From positions 15,299,501-15,363,500 of the forward strand of contig NC_083379.1 in the NCBI RefSeq assembly GCF_031755915.1: DNA of 64,000 bases, read 5' to 3'. The notes beneath the pieces are model-generated. The model saw only the letters and a program-made list of their open reading frames with translations, did not search any database and was not told the DNA's origin. A program made the translations under genes and the position numbers. This document shows, one piece after another, positions 1-11,729 of this stretch; the first letter of the stretch is position 1, and the number at the start of each line of letters is the position of its first letter. Source of the stretch: Ziziphus jujuba (lineage: Eukaryota; Streptophyta; Magnoliopsida; Rosales; Rhamnaceae).

Positions 1-789
1 TTGAGTGCGTGGAAGGAGCATGCTTCCAATCACTTTTGATGTACCGTTTGATTTTTGTAGAGATTCTTCTGATGGGAGCTAAATAGTGAACTTCCAATCA
101 TTTTGATATTCCAGTGGGCTGGGAATTCTAGAGCTTAGTTGATCTTGATTTTATTGATGTTCTTAGGTGGCTAAGATACTTCTAATTGTTGCTTGTTATT
201 TGGTGTTGTTATGTTATAGTGTTTTATTCTTTTATTAGTATTAGTGGATCTTAATTCACCATTTTCAAAAGCATTTTACATGTTCTGATTAGTAATTCCT
301 TTTAGTATACATGTAATCACATATTAAATCTTTCTATATGATAATATAGTTCAGTGTATAGGTCACTCACTTTTATAATGTTCAAAAAAATTTACCTCCT
401 TTCATTTTGGCTCCTTAGTGGAAGCTTCTGGCTCTTCACCTGGTTTTATGTTCTGTTGAGAGGCTTGAGAGGGGAAATTAAAAAAATGTTAAGAAGATCT
501 TGCTTTTTCTTCCTGTATATTATCCTTCTTCCTGTACATTATCCTTCTGAAGAGAGGGTTATTTTTTTTTTTTTTTAACTTCAACATAAATATTTCCAAA
601 TATAATTTGGTGGATTGACGAATGTCTCTCTCCCTCCTGCCTCCCCAGTCCCCGCACAGATTTTGCCAGTAATTTAATATTATTTTGAATCTTTAAATAG
701 TTTCTACATAATTTCCCCCCACACACATTTTGCCATTTAATATGAATTTTCTGATTGATATTTAAGGAGTTTCTACATAATGTTTGCAG
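1..789 (+). other. Intron of leucyl-tRNA synthetase gene (partial)
   Basis: This stretch precedes a clear exon that begins after the acceptor AG at 788-789. It is T-rich with runs of T and C near 560-720. I found no match to the preceding LeuRS exon, so that exon should lie before the window. Nothing else is recognisable here. Confidence 0.6.
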
Positions 790-1689
790 TGGGATAAACA
801 TCCAAGATCTATTATTGAAGCATTTATTTTGTTGCTTTCACCTTATGCACCTCACGTGGCTGAGGAACTTTGGTTTCGCCTGGGACACACAAAATCATTG
901 GCATATGAGAAGTTTCCTAAGGTGTGGATCTGTCTACTCTCTGTTTATAAGATAACTCTGAAACTGTATGTATGGCAGATCATTTTTGTTTTTCAGAACT
1001 CAGTAGTTTTCCATTTGGCAATACAATACTCTTGTCTTCTGAATCATAAAACAATAGATATACTTTGATAAATCCATAGATGACAAGTGGGAATATTGCA
1101 AATCATTTTTTCCTCTAGGAATATCAATTAAGCACTTCATCGGGTTTGTATTTGTGTCCTTCAAGCTGCTACGTTTAAGAATTATCTTGAATCTGAAAAA
1201 GCACGGTTCCATACTTTATGTTTTATACCTAACTTGTCACATTAAATGGATTCTGTGACCATAGTGATGATTAAAATCTTTGTATTCTTTTGCTAATGGG
1301 TAAGCACAGGTGTTATGGTTCTTAACATTTTGGTTAATACCCTAGAAAATGAAGTAGAAAATAGTGCAACAAAGAGCTAAAGACTTGCTACAAGTTTTTC
1401 TTTTTCATTATCCATCATTTCTCTTCCTTGAATGTTATTACTGCAGGCTGATCCTGCTTACTTGAAGGAATCTACTATTGTCCTACCAGTTCAAATCAAT
1501 GGCAAGACAAGGGGTACCATCCAGGTTGAAGAAACATGCTCAGAGGAAGATGCTTTTGAGTTGGCTTCAAAGGATGAAAAACTGTCCAAGTACTTGAATG
1601 GGATGGCAGTCAAAAAAAGAATATTTGTCCCTGGCAAGATCTTAAATGTTATATTGGATCGTCAGAATGCAAAGGTCGGTGTCCGATAG
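790..1689 (+). CDS. Leucyl-tRNA synthetase, organellar (bacterial) type, C-terminal part
   Basis: This is the 3' end of a class I leucyl-tRNA synthetase, which charges tRNA-Leu; the bacterial-type form in plants serves plastids and mitochondria. Two exons are visible: 790-921 (44 codons, starting W-D-K-H-P, followed by GTGTGG) and 1447-1689 (after CTGCAG, ending in TAG). Joined in phase 0, they encode the end of the anticodon-binding helical domain, with the hallmark LLSPYAPHVAEELWFRLGH, followed by the C-terminal VQINGKTRG and VPGKILNVILD motifs. The catalytic HIGH and KMSKS motifs are upstream of the window. The exon ends fit the family with no lesions, so the gene looks intact here. The 3' UTR probably runs to about 1900. 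The family call is firm; the organellar assignment rests on similarity to plant bacterial-type LeuRS. Confidence 0.9.
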
Positions 1690-2637
1690 TCCCTTGGCCA
1701 CCATGCAGTTTAAGTCATCTGCCTTGCAATGGAAGGCATTATGATATATGGAGGTTATAATGACCATATATGCTTTCACGACAAGGAAATCCTTCCCTTG
1801 TTCAACACTGCAAGACATTATGCAAAGATGAGATCTTCCAGCTAAGCATATTCCGATTCAAAAAGGAAGGACTTGGGCACCGAAATTTAGGTAAGGACTA
1901 GATAGAAATGGGGTCTGGTTCATTTGATGGGATATCCCCCAAAGTTTTGCAAAATATAATATATTTTTTCAAAAAATAAAAAATAAAAAATTGCACGTCT
2001 ATTGTATTTGCACCAGTATCATATTTATAACAATGTTTATTAGGCATCACTAATGTACAATATGTCATATTTGATGAAAAGGGCAAAATGGTCAAATTAT
2101 TTATTTATTTCTTTTATTAAGATGCTTTTTAATAGCTTTATGAGTGGTAGGTGCATTGAAGAAACCGATCTTTGGTATCAATGGAAAATGAGGGAATAGG
2201 CGTCCATCTTTCTCATTTTTCTGGAGACTGGAGTTGTTGAAATGTCGGTGTCTTGGTTTATTTAAAAGTAACCACGACCTCTTTGTTATTCAACCCTCGT
2301 TTGTTTCCATTTTATTCTCTCAAGACTCATATTTTGATTGTTTCAAGATGTCCAAAAATTAACAAAGCTTTGAAAAATGTTATTTTCACGGATTGTGTCA
2401 TGAACTGGTGATTAGTGAATCCTATATATTCATATAGTAATTTAATTGATTAAAACATGATAGAGAGCAATACTCTTAATGTTTTTATTATGATTCTATC
2501 ACCTGGTTAACGTTATTTGATAATCAAATTTAACAATTTTATTTTAGCAGCATTATATTATTTTGTTGAACAATATATTAATAAAAGGATGGACAATCTT
2601 CTTAATTTGAATCCACTAAAAAGTGGAAGTAGCTTTG
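1690..2637. other. 3' UTR and AT-rich intergenic DNA
   Basis: The first part is the likely 3' UTR of the LeuRS gene. The rest is AT-rich spacer with no gene. Its last five bases (2633-2637, CTTTG) are the target-site copy for the retrotransposon that follows. Confidence 0.5.
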
Positions 2638-3696
2638 TGTCACGATTTTATATTTTACTAAGTGGAAATAGATCTATATTTTATGCAACGGAATTAGATC
2701 GTGCAGTGTCAAGATTCTCTAGTTAAAGTCAGCCTTTCAACTATATAAATTTTATATAACCCATTTAATATCAATCATAAGTTTTTGAGGTTCATTGACG
2801 AGAATTACTTTTGCGAATTACTTTTGCGAATCTCGTACGTAGGTGACTATGATTGCTTTCCGACATCAAGGTTATTAACCAAGATGCTCACCCCATCTAT
2901 AGGTTCTCATAGTCATCAACGCTCACACTGCCCAACAAGCTAGCCCACTCAGTAGCCTATTGTTCGATCTTGTGCCAAGATCTAGCCAACCACCTAATTC
3001 TCCATTCGGACTTTGGTCCATATACATCTTGAACAACACTTGACCTTAAGATATGCACAATAGCATTATGCCAACATACCACCCATGGTAGAAACACAAG
3101 ATTCGGAAGCCCACATATGAATGTTGTCCGATGGCACTATGTCGCCCCATCCATGCCCACTGGTTTCCGATCCTCTTGAGCGGGGCAGAACTCGAGATCT
3201 TGCTCTATGACAAATTTGCCACAACCCTATAACAAAGGCCCATGTGTGTCTTTAGCATTGCCGATAGGAAACGACATAGTGAATGCTACTAGCACAGGAA
3301 TGATGTACAATACCAGCTCATAGCGTCTACCGGTACTGTTCTTGGAATTTTCTGTCTCTCGAAGACATAAGACCACCTCCGCGGCACCTATGCCCTTTCC
3401 ATGGCTTGCCATTGCCCATGGGAGGCCCACTTAGCCCAAGCTCGAAGTTGAAGTTGGGGGCCGTGAAGAGCCAGACACAGACCACCCTTTTAAATAGCTT
3501 ATTTAGTCATTTCTTTCTTGGCGATCGGAAATATCACTTTGTGCGAGGAATCATAATGGAGTTTTCTCTAGCAAAAACCTTCATATCTTAGCCTACCATT
3601 CGACATGCACCATCCTAATGACATTATTAAGAAATTCCGAACTTCAAATATTTATAAAAATGTCACTAGACCATTCCATAGGTGCGAACTGTCACA
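2638..3696 (-). repeat. 3' LTR of the non-autonomous retrotransposon
   Basis: This 1,059-bp LTR (minus-strand sense) starts TGTGACAG and ends CGTGACA. It aligns along its length with 6707-7832. Shared blocks include the GTAGGTGACTATGATTGC-type stretch near 2840 and 6875 and the CATTGCCGATAGGAAACG block near 3255 and 7361. Confidence 0.9.
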
Positions 3697-3708
3697 TTCT
3701 CCCCCACT
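3697..3708 (-). other. Polypurine tract (plus-strand primer) of the retrotransposon
   Basis: On the minus strand the sequence AGTGGGGGAGAA directly abuts the TGTGAC start of the 3' LTR. This is the expected position and composition for a PPT. Confidence 0.85.
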
Positions 3709-6688
3709 TATCATGTTGATGCCCTCATTGACGTGCCTGCCGGCTATTCTCCTCATTCTTGTACGCCGCTCATTAAACTTAGCCCATATAAGCTCTTCAG
3801 GCTCAAACTCAAGATTCTACATACTTTGTCCCTCTACCTCTTTAGAGTCACCCTTGTGACGACTTTCACGCACCCACTATTGTACTTGGCCAAAAGCCTC
3901 TTGCATGCATTTACCCATAATCAAGCTTCCCTCAAAATTAAACTTGCACCCCCATGTGCACATAGTAGTGCTCCACCATGCACTTTGGTTCCGCAAGTAA
4001 ATGATATCCCTTCTAGACAAATTTTGCCTTTCACATTCGCTGATGGCATCCTAGCCAAACTTATGTCCTTCTTGGACAAGTGCAACTCTTCATTTGTTGT
4101 CACCACAGCCAATTCCATTGTCCCTCATGGACTGATAAATTCTCAAGCTATGATCTAAGGCACTCCATGTCCTCAACGACCTTGTCTGGACCAAAACTTA
4201 ATATAATCCGACTGTGACTCTGACCACCACAGCAAGCATACCCTTTTCCTCTTGGGTGTTGCCTGTGTATCAATGGTCCCAACGGTACCCAAACTCTCGA
4301 AAGTTTCTCATGTGATAGTTCTTTCCTCTCTGAACTCCATTTCACAAATCATCGACGCTTTCCTGCTATGACGAGCTAAGTCGCCTTCTTAGCTCTTTGT
4401 CCTCACGCTCAATTTTCCATCATGTTGGCACCATATGGCTGTGACAAGCTAAGTTACCTTCTTAGCTCTTGTTCCTAAGCTTGGTTTTTTGTCCCCACGA
4501 TGGTGTTCGGCTAGCAAATCCCAAGCTAGCTAGCTTACCTAAAATCACAAGTTGATGCACAACTTCTCTCAAGTGTGCAAACATTCTCGTGGCTCCAAGC
4601 CTATCCTTTGTACAAGTGGCATCCTCTACACGACAAGTTTGCCACATATTAAGTGGAAGTCTTCTCTTCTAAGACCCTCTCATTTCGGCTTTCGACACTT
4701 GATGTCATCTTGAACTAAGTCTCCTTTTTATTCTTTTGTGTCAATTTTGCTCACTTTCGGCACTTAGGCTCTCTTAAGCCAATTTTACCTTCCGAAAAAT
4801 TCTCAATGTTCTATGCAATCATGGTTCCTCCTTGAACCAAATTTTGTCCTTTGACAATATATCATGCTTAACTTCGATCCTCTTGGTCATATAGGATATC
4901 TTGCTGGTCACCGCTGAGACTGCCTTTCGAATTCCTTTTGTTTTCCACGCCTATGTACGCCTTTTGGCACTTCGCTTTGTGAGGTTTTGGGTTTCCATAA
5001 TCTCGTAATTGTTTAGCCCCTATCCACCCACAAGTAGCTACCATATTTTGCAAGGCTGCTCAACCGCGAGCTTACTTTGGCTACACTCATCTCTGGCCAA
5101 AAGTTTCAAGGATATAGTATTGTCCCACATGAATTCCTTTGGCCAGACCTCCACTTTAAAGCACATTGCTCAACTTGACTTAAACGTACTCTTTTGCTTA
5201 AGATTTCCAAAACCATCACTTCTCTGAGTCCAAGGTGTCGGGTGTCAATGCAATGATCACTCCCCCACTTATGCCTTTGATGTCTCTATTTAAGTGCGGT
5301 GATTCCACCTCAAGTAAGTGTTTGCTTTCTCACTGAACTAGTTCGTTTGTGGTTTCCTTAGGAACTTGTACGAGAGTCTTGTGCCCTCATGGCACAAACC
5401 ACTATGCCTTCAAGGCTATTGCTTCTATTGAAGCTCTTTGCCTCCACAACTGATCTTTTATACCTCTAAGCAACAATATCTCTTAGGCTACTCAAGCTTT
5501 GTGGTTTGTTGTGCTTCCTCGAAGTTCATGCCATTGTGGCATTTCAAAATTTGGCCCTCATGATCGTGTCGACTTTGGTGCTTGCTTTTTGCCTTTCTTG
5601 GCAAACTCATTCCTTAGCTTTCTTGGCCCTATCCGCTATGTTGCGCATAATTGTGCCTCCATGGTACCCACAATGTTGGCCCTGCCGATCAAATTTTGAA
5701 TTCTCATCCACACTTCTGCCTTCGTGGCACACACAATTTTGGCCCTACTGGCCTAATTTCCAATTCTCTCCCATATTTATGCCTTTATGGCACCCAACCA
5801 TTGGCCCCTTCATGGTCGAATTTTCAAATCTGCCCTATGTTGGAACACCATTGTAACCCTTTCACTTGGCTTACATGGCCATATAATAGAATGTCGTTCA
5901 GCATTTTGCCACTATCGTAGCATTGCAATTGGCCCTTGATCCCATATTCAATGATGTCCATGGGAGTTCTAGCTCTAGACACTCTCCCACACATATCTGC
6001 CTTGACTTCTCATTTGCCCTAACAAGGTTGTCCTTCCTTTTGGACAAACATAACTTATACCATTGGACAAATGTAACCTATACCACCCCATCACACTGGC
6101 TTCTTCTTTCATCCTACACATCGTGGCTATTGAGACTTGATAAAAATAGATCTATTTATAGCATTGTTTTTGAATAATTTTGAGATCAACACCCTGAAAA
6201 GAACTACATAGCTAGCAAGTCCTTGACTACCTAAAAGAGCTACACAACCTCCAAAAAATGTGCGTTATCCGTCCATAGACTTCAAGAAGGAATGTGCCCC
6301 CTGTAACTTATAATCCTACAATGAAGTCCTTCACTGTCCACACGTCTTATGAACTCCAAGAGGAGCATTGTGGCTAGCAATCTCTTGTGGCTCATCATTG
6401 AACAATGCACAAGTTCCTTTCAAAGCACCAATCTTTATTATAAATGCTCGTCCCATTTAAGAACTTTGCATTTGGCTCGCTGCTTAAGCTTCCATGTAAA
6501 GATGCATCTCAGTTATGCACAGATATTCTCTTGGTGAACATCCCTATAACATATTCAAGTTGGGCATATCGCCACAACTACCCACACACCATGCAAAAAT
6601 GCCCCTCCACAGTAGCATTGGGGTTCTACGGATCTAAGAATCACCGACTAACACTATCCATTTCGTAGGTCGTTTATTGCTGGACAAA
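3709..6688 (-). repeat. Retrotransposon interior: non-coding, rich in small stem-loops
   Basis: This is 3 kb without a recognisable protein domain. It holds many short perfect inverted repeats with 3-10 base loops. Examples are 4064-4078 (stem TGTCC), 4373-4395 (8-bp stem GAGCTAAG), 4447-4467 (7 bp), 4822-4839 (6 bp), 5379-5397 (7 bp, TTGTGCC), 5588-5605 (6 bp) and 6028-6047 (6 bp). From 5529 to about 5842 the hairpins fall in a degenerate tandem array. What the interior encodes, if anything, is unknown. Confidence 0.6.
5529..5842 (-). repeat. Degenerate 63-bp tandem repeat array
   Basis: Five unit starts, at about 5529, 5590, 5654, 5717 and 5780, are spaced 61-64 bp apart. Each starts with TGCC, a 4-6 base loop and GGCA (or GGTA), followed about 15-20 bases later by TTGGCCCT or a close variant. 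The unit sequence between these marks has diverged. Confidence 0.7.
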
Positions 6689-6705
6689 CCATGCTCTGAT
6701 ACTAA
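6689..6705 (-). other. Primer-binding site, initiator Met tRNA type
   Basis: The minus strand reads TTAGTATCAGAGCATGG next to the inner end of the 5' LTR. It matches the common plant primer site TGGTATCAGAGC apart from bases at the 5' end. It fixes the element's orientation as minus strand. Confidence 0.85.
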
Positions 6706-6706
6706 T

Positions 6707-7832
6707 TGCCACTATCCTATATTTTACGTAGTGGAAATAGACCGTGCAGTGCCAAGACTCTCTAGTCAAGGCTAGCTTTTCAACTATCCGAGTTCCATAT
6801 ATCGACCGATCTGATACCAATCATACATTTATGAGGTTCACCGACGAGAACTACTCTTGTTAGTCTCACACGTAGGCGACTATGATTGCTTTCTGGCATT
6901 AAGGGTATTAGCCAATACATTTGCCCAATTTGTAGGTTCTCATAGTCATTAAGGTTCACTCCACCTAACAAGCTAGCCCGATGGCATTATGCCCACTCGG
7001 CCACCAGTCGACCTTGTGCCAAGATCTAGCCAGCAACCCAATTCTCCATTTGGGCCTTGGTCCATACACATCTCGAATAATATTTGACTTTAAAGAATCC
7101 AATTCTCCATTTGGGCCTTGGTCCATACACATCTTGAATAACATTTGACTTTAAAGAATGTATGCTAGCATCGTGCCAACATACCACCCTAGGTAGCAAC
7201 ACAAGATTCAGAAGCCTACATATGAATGCTGCCCAATGGCATAGTGTCACCTCGTCCATGTCCACTGGCTTTCGACTCTCTTGAGTGGAGCAGAACCCAA
7301 GCCCCTGCTCTATGGAACATTTGCTACAATCCTATAGCCAAGGTCCATGTCTGTCTTTAGCATTGCCGATAGGAAACGGCATAGTGAATGCTACATTGAA
7401 CCTCTGACATAGGAGTGACACGTAATACTAGCTAATAGTGCCTACCGGTACTGTCCTAGGTTCTTCATGTCCCTCGGAGACATAAGACCACTTTTGTGGC
7501 ATCTATGCCTGCCCCACGACTTACTATCACCCATGGGAGGTTTGCTTAGCCCAAGCTTGAACTCGGAGTCGGGGGTCGTGGAGAGCCAGATACGGACTAC
7601 CCTCCTAAAGAGCTTATTTAGTCATTTCCTTCTTGTAAGTTGGAAATATCATTTTGTGTGAAGAATCAAAATGGGGTTTTCTCTTGCAGACCTTCATATC
7701 TTAGCCTGACATTCGATGTGTACCATCCTAGTGACATTATTAAGAGATTCCTAGAGTCCAAGATCGAAAATCTTGAACTTCAAATATTTACAAAAATACT
7801 ACTAGATCAATCCAAAGGTGTGGACTGTCACA
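6707..7832 (-). repeat. 5' LTR of the non-autonomous retrotransposon, with a 61-bp internal duplication
   Basis: This 1,126-bp LTR is 67 bp longer than its partner. Most of the difference is a direct tandem duplication of 61 bp: 7038-7098 and 7099-7159 are nearly identical (CCAATTCTCCATTTGGGCC...). The 2638-3696 LTR has one copy. Confidence 0.9.
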
Positions 7833-7837
7833 CTTTG

Positions 7838-8330
7838 CATGTGGAACTATTGGAGAAGAGTGTCAATCTCCATTTCTTGCTCCAAATAAGCAGCAAACCA
7901 CAAATGAGGTTAGGTTGGGTTGACCACACACCAATCACCCTATTATTTTCACTACACACTCTCACCCAACCAATCAGAGTCTTATTTTCATTCACCATTG
8001 AAAGTCTAAAAGGATCGAAAAATAAAGAATAAAAAACAAAAGAAAGTTCCAAATTACGGCTCTTCTTGTGTTATTTAAAAGGTAATTAATTTTATTTAGT
8101 CCGTGTGTTCTTTTTTCTTTCTTATTTTTTAAATTATATTCAAGATGCCCAATTTCAGAACTTTTATCACTTCGTTACCAATTGCAAGTAGACTAATGTT
8201 ACATCTATTAAATATGGCATTATTTTATTTGTTTTTTAGATAATATGTTAAAAGGGATTGTGGTCTAGATGTTCACTTGTAGTTTTAGCTTTTTTACATC
8301 TTATCTTGTGCAGTACTAAATTAGTACTAA
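7838..8330. other. Intergenic spacer
   Basis: This is AT-rich spacer between the LTR element and the Harbinger element. No gene or repeat is recognised. The last three bases (TAA, 8328-8330) are the putative target copy of the Harbinger element. Confidence 0.5.
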
Positions 8331-8485
8331 GAGGGGTATATTGAATCATGAGTTTGATGGATTTAAGAAGATTTTAAAAGTCAAAGGGTATTCAATTAAG
8401 ATTTTTATGGAATTTATTAAAGTTTTAGGGTATTCAATTCCGAATTCTATAGAATCTATTTAAATTTGGTGGCATTCAATTATGA

Positions 8486-9184
8486 CTTTTTAAAAGTCTA
8501 TAAAAGTTTGTTGATATTCAAAAAGTCATTAACTTAGAAGAATTTTATAAATTGATGGATTTGATTGGATTTTGGAATGGTAGGTATAAATACTCAAGGC
8601 TTTCACAATCTAACTTCCACCCCACAAATTTCACCAAATTTTAGAACCCTAACATCGAGTAAGACCACTGCCTTGAGACAGAATGAAGAACAGACGGAAA
8701 AACCCAACTTGATAGATGATTGGCTGAACAAAATTGACGGACTGACAACAACCAAAATGATGACCTTCCTTATGGGCTCTCTGCATGTGCTTCCTTGCTT
8801 TATCTGGGCTTTTGGGTATAATTCAAATTTTTTTTTAGTTGCTTTTTAAAAGTCTATAAAAGTTTATTGATATTCAAAAAGTCATTAACTTAGAAAATTT
8901 TTATAAATTGATGGATTTGATTGGATTTTGGAATGCTAGGTATAAATACTAAAGGCTTTCATAAATCTAACCTCCACCCCACAAATTTCACCAAATTTTA
9001 GAACCCTAACATCGAGTAAGACCACTGCCTTGAGACAGAATGAAGAACGGATGGACAAACCCAACTCGATAGACGATCGGCTGAACAAAATTGACAGACT
9101 GACAACAACCAAAATGATGACCTTCCTTGTGGGCTCTCTGCACGTGCTTCCTTGCTTTATCTGGGCTTTTGGGTATAATTCAAT
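8486..9184 (+). repeat. 356-bp tandem duplication in the Harbinger 5' region
   Basis: Copies 8486-8841 and 8842-9184 run side by side with a 356-bp offset. Each contains subterminal sequence, a TATA-like GGTATAAATACT (about 8579 and 8937) and a downstream ORF that reads TTALRQNEE in both copies. The ORF is not a family I recognise. The duplication therefore repeats the putative promoter and the start of the first transcribed region. Confidence 0.85.
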
Positions 9185-10429
9185 TTTTTTTGTTCCTTTT
9201 TTCTTAGTAGTATGCTTTGTATATGTCGAGTCACTACTGTTTTTTAAAAAATACGAAGAAGAATAACATTCATCCTCTAAATTTGGTAAATTATAGTCCA
9301 CAGTAAAAGAAAAAGTAATTAGTTTAATTTTATTTAATATAATATATATATATATATAAAAGTTTGATTTGGCTCCTTGGACATATGTAAAACATATAGA
9401 AAAAGAAAATTCCCTAGCTGTAGAAAGCCTTCAAAGTAATGCTTTTCCTTGTCAGTAGGATTTGAATTGCTCGTATTTTCATGATTTTCCTGCTGCTATG
9501 TAAGAAGAACAGGAGTTCCTGGAAAAATATTTAGGTATATAAATATCAATATTTTGTTCTGATTTTTAGGTGTTTTTAATTTCCCACTTTGAAATATAGA
9601 ATCTTGATTAGTTGAGCTAACTTCTTTAGATACTTTTGATGGGTGCTTGGATTAGTTTGTGTTAAATTATGCAACTGTTATTTTCGTTGTGTAGTGGATT
9701 TTTAGATAGGCTTTAGAGTTTGGAATATGGAATAGTAAATCATCTTTACTCTTCAATATAATCTAGTTTGCCAATGCAGAAAAATGGTATGTTTGCCAGT
9801 ACAATTACTCATTAGATAGTTACCTTCGAAACAAAAACACCGGCATTTAGACGTTCTTCTAGAGCAGACTTCTTAAATGCATTTTTAGGAAGAAAAGCTC
9901 CCTAAAAACCTGTTCATAGTGTGGTTAAAAAATAGTAACTCTTCAAAATATTAGCAAGTCAAGATATAGGTTATCATTTTACAGGATGTAAGCAAAACTA
10001 TTAAAAAAAATGTATATTATTAAAAGTGGAAAATATGGTTTTTTTTTTAAATGAAAGATTTAAGAAAACATTAGGAAAATAAATTATTTCTGACTTCAGT
10101 TAGTAGTTTTTTAAAGTGTATCATGAATTTAATATGATTTATTAAATATTTTTAATTTGATTTTATAGCCTGATGAGTTGGAATGTGAAAGATCTTGATC
10201 TTGCTTATTATATGCTTAATTTATAATATATATATATATATATATATAAGTATGAGTTTCAACTATTCACAGGCTTTATATTTAGATATTTATTATTACA
10301 ATAGGAGATTTATAATGAAAAGGTAAAACTGCATATAACACATGGACCTCGTAAGAAAGTAATATGTTGTTGGAACTGATGGTTGATGCTGCTAATCGTG
10401 GATGATGTGATAATAATGATGTATTTAGC

Positions 10430-11406
10430 AAACTATCTGTGGAAAGCAAGATACTTCCTAAGCTTAATGAAGCATTTGGGTGTAATAAAAATTATTCTCG
10501 ACATCAGAGTCGCTTGAAATGGTTTAAAATGCATTATCAAACACGTTCTCAACTCATGCGTTTCCACTTTGGTTTTGGATGGGATGTAGCCACACAAAGA
10601 TTCACTGCCATAGATGAAACATGAGATAATTACTTTAAGGTGAGATTATAAATTTTCATAAGAATATATTTTATATTATATCTTATATATTTTTTGTATT
10701 TTTATATGTTAACAAAGTATTATATTTGTTTTTTCTTTTTTTTTTTTAATATTTGTCAGTCTCATCCATACCTAAAACAATTTCAAATAGACACTTTTGT
10801 TGACTTTGAGGATTTGAAAATTGCTATTGGAAATGGAATTACCATTGGAAAAAACTGTATTGGATTGGGAGACGATACAAGAATTTATGGGTAAAATGAA
10901 AGTACACATGTTAGGATAGATGACTATATATATGATGACATTAACGAGGCATACGTGCAAACTCAACTTGATCCATCATACCAAGCACCTTCACCCTGAA
11001 CATAATGAACCATCAATGTTAGAGCTCGATCCAAATTTAGAAGTTCTTATGGAAAACATCGTTCAAAGAAAATGAACTAGAAGAGAATGTGAAGGGAATA
11101 CTCGTTCATTTGATCAGAACGCCATAAGTTAATCTTCTAGAAAACTTTCTCATGGTTCGGACTCAATTGAAAAAATTGCAACTGAAATTTGGAAAATGTA
11201 TACCCTAATGGAGAAAAGGAAAAAGGAAATTAGTGAAAAAGAGAAGAAGAATGATATTTGGAATGCTATTTAAGGAGACTTCAAATTTAGATAGTCGTGG
11301 TCATTATAAAGTACTTACATTGATTCAGAAAATGGGAGTTAAAGATGCATTCTTAAAGGTGTTACCTGAAAAGCGCTCAAAATGGATATCATTTAATATG
11401 GAATGA
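10430..11406 (+). pseudogene. Harbinger ORF1, Myb/SANT-like DNA-binding protein, broken
   Basis: The segment 10439-10624 carries the Myb/SANT-like pattern (L-P-K-L-N-E-A-F-G ... R-H-Q-S-R-L-K-W-F-K ... GFGWD). The expected D-E-x-W-D-N-Y-F-K then reads D-E-T-stop-D-N-Y-F-K, with TGA at 10622-10624 where family members have Trp. A GT-AG intron (10640-10759) joins to SHPYLKQFQIDTFVDFEDL and the family motif IGLGDD. A further stop follows at 10892-10894, and more are scattered through 10950-11280. The family C-terminus (SNLDSRGHYKVLTLI ... RSKWISFNME) is still readable up to the TGA at 11404-11406. ORF1 proteins of this superfamily help the transposase bind DNA; this copy cannot make one. Confidence 0.8.
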
Positions 11407-11729
11407 GTGTTAAAATATATAATTAGCTATCTGGACATTATTAACTATTTTACGATTTATGTTTTTAGTTTTGGTATATTTTTCTCTCTAATTTATTTAA
11501 GTGATTTTTTTTTCCTTTGCTTTATTTTTCAATTCATACTGAATTGAAATTTTCATTAAAGAGTTTTTGTCCCCTTCATGATATTATTATTTTTGTTACA
11601 TTTTATATTTTTATAATAATATTTGATGTTATGTTTTAAATCAATAGAGAAAATGGAATGAGAAGAAGTCGGAGAAAGAGATACATAAGAAGATGGAGAA
11701 TTTTATGAAACCATTAAATTTATATTGTA

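Larger units (their letters stand above)
2638..7832 (-). mobile_element. Non-autonomous LTR retrotransposon, complete
   Basis: The element is 5,195 bp, bounded by TG...CA LTRs and flanked on both sides by the same 5-bp TSD, CTTTG (2633-2637 and 7833-7837). Read on the minus strand, the 5' LTR is 6707-7832. It is followed by a primer-binding site like the 3' end of initiator Met tRNA, a 3.0-kb interior, a polypurine tract, and the 3' LTR at 2638-3696. The interior has only short ORFs in all frames, and I see no gag, protease, reverse transcriptase or integrase motif, so it must have been mobilised in trans. The LTRs have many differences, which implies an old insertion. The Copia or Gypsy lineage cannot be told from what is present. 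Confidence 0.9.

Noticed and set aside
3682..4158. 158-codon plus-strand ORF as a gene
   Set aside because: It overlaps the LTR and polypurine tract of the retrotransposon, runs antisense to the element, and shows no known domain.
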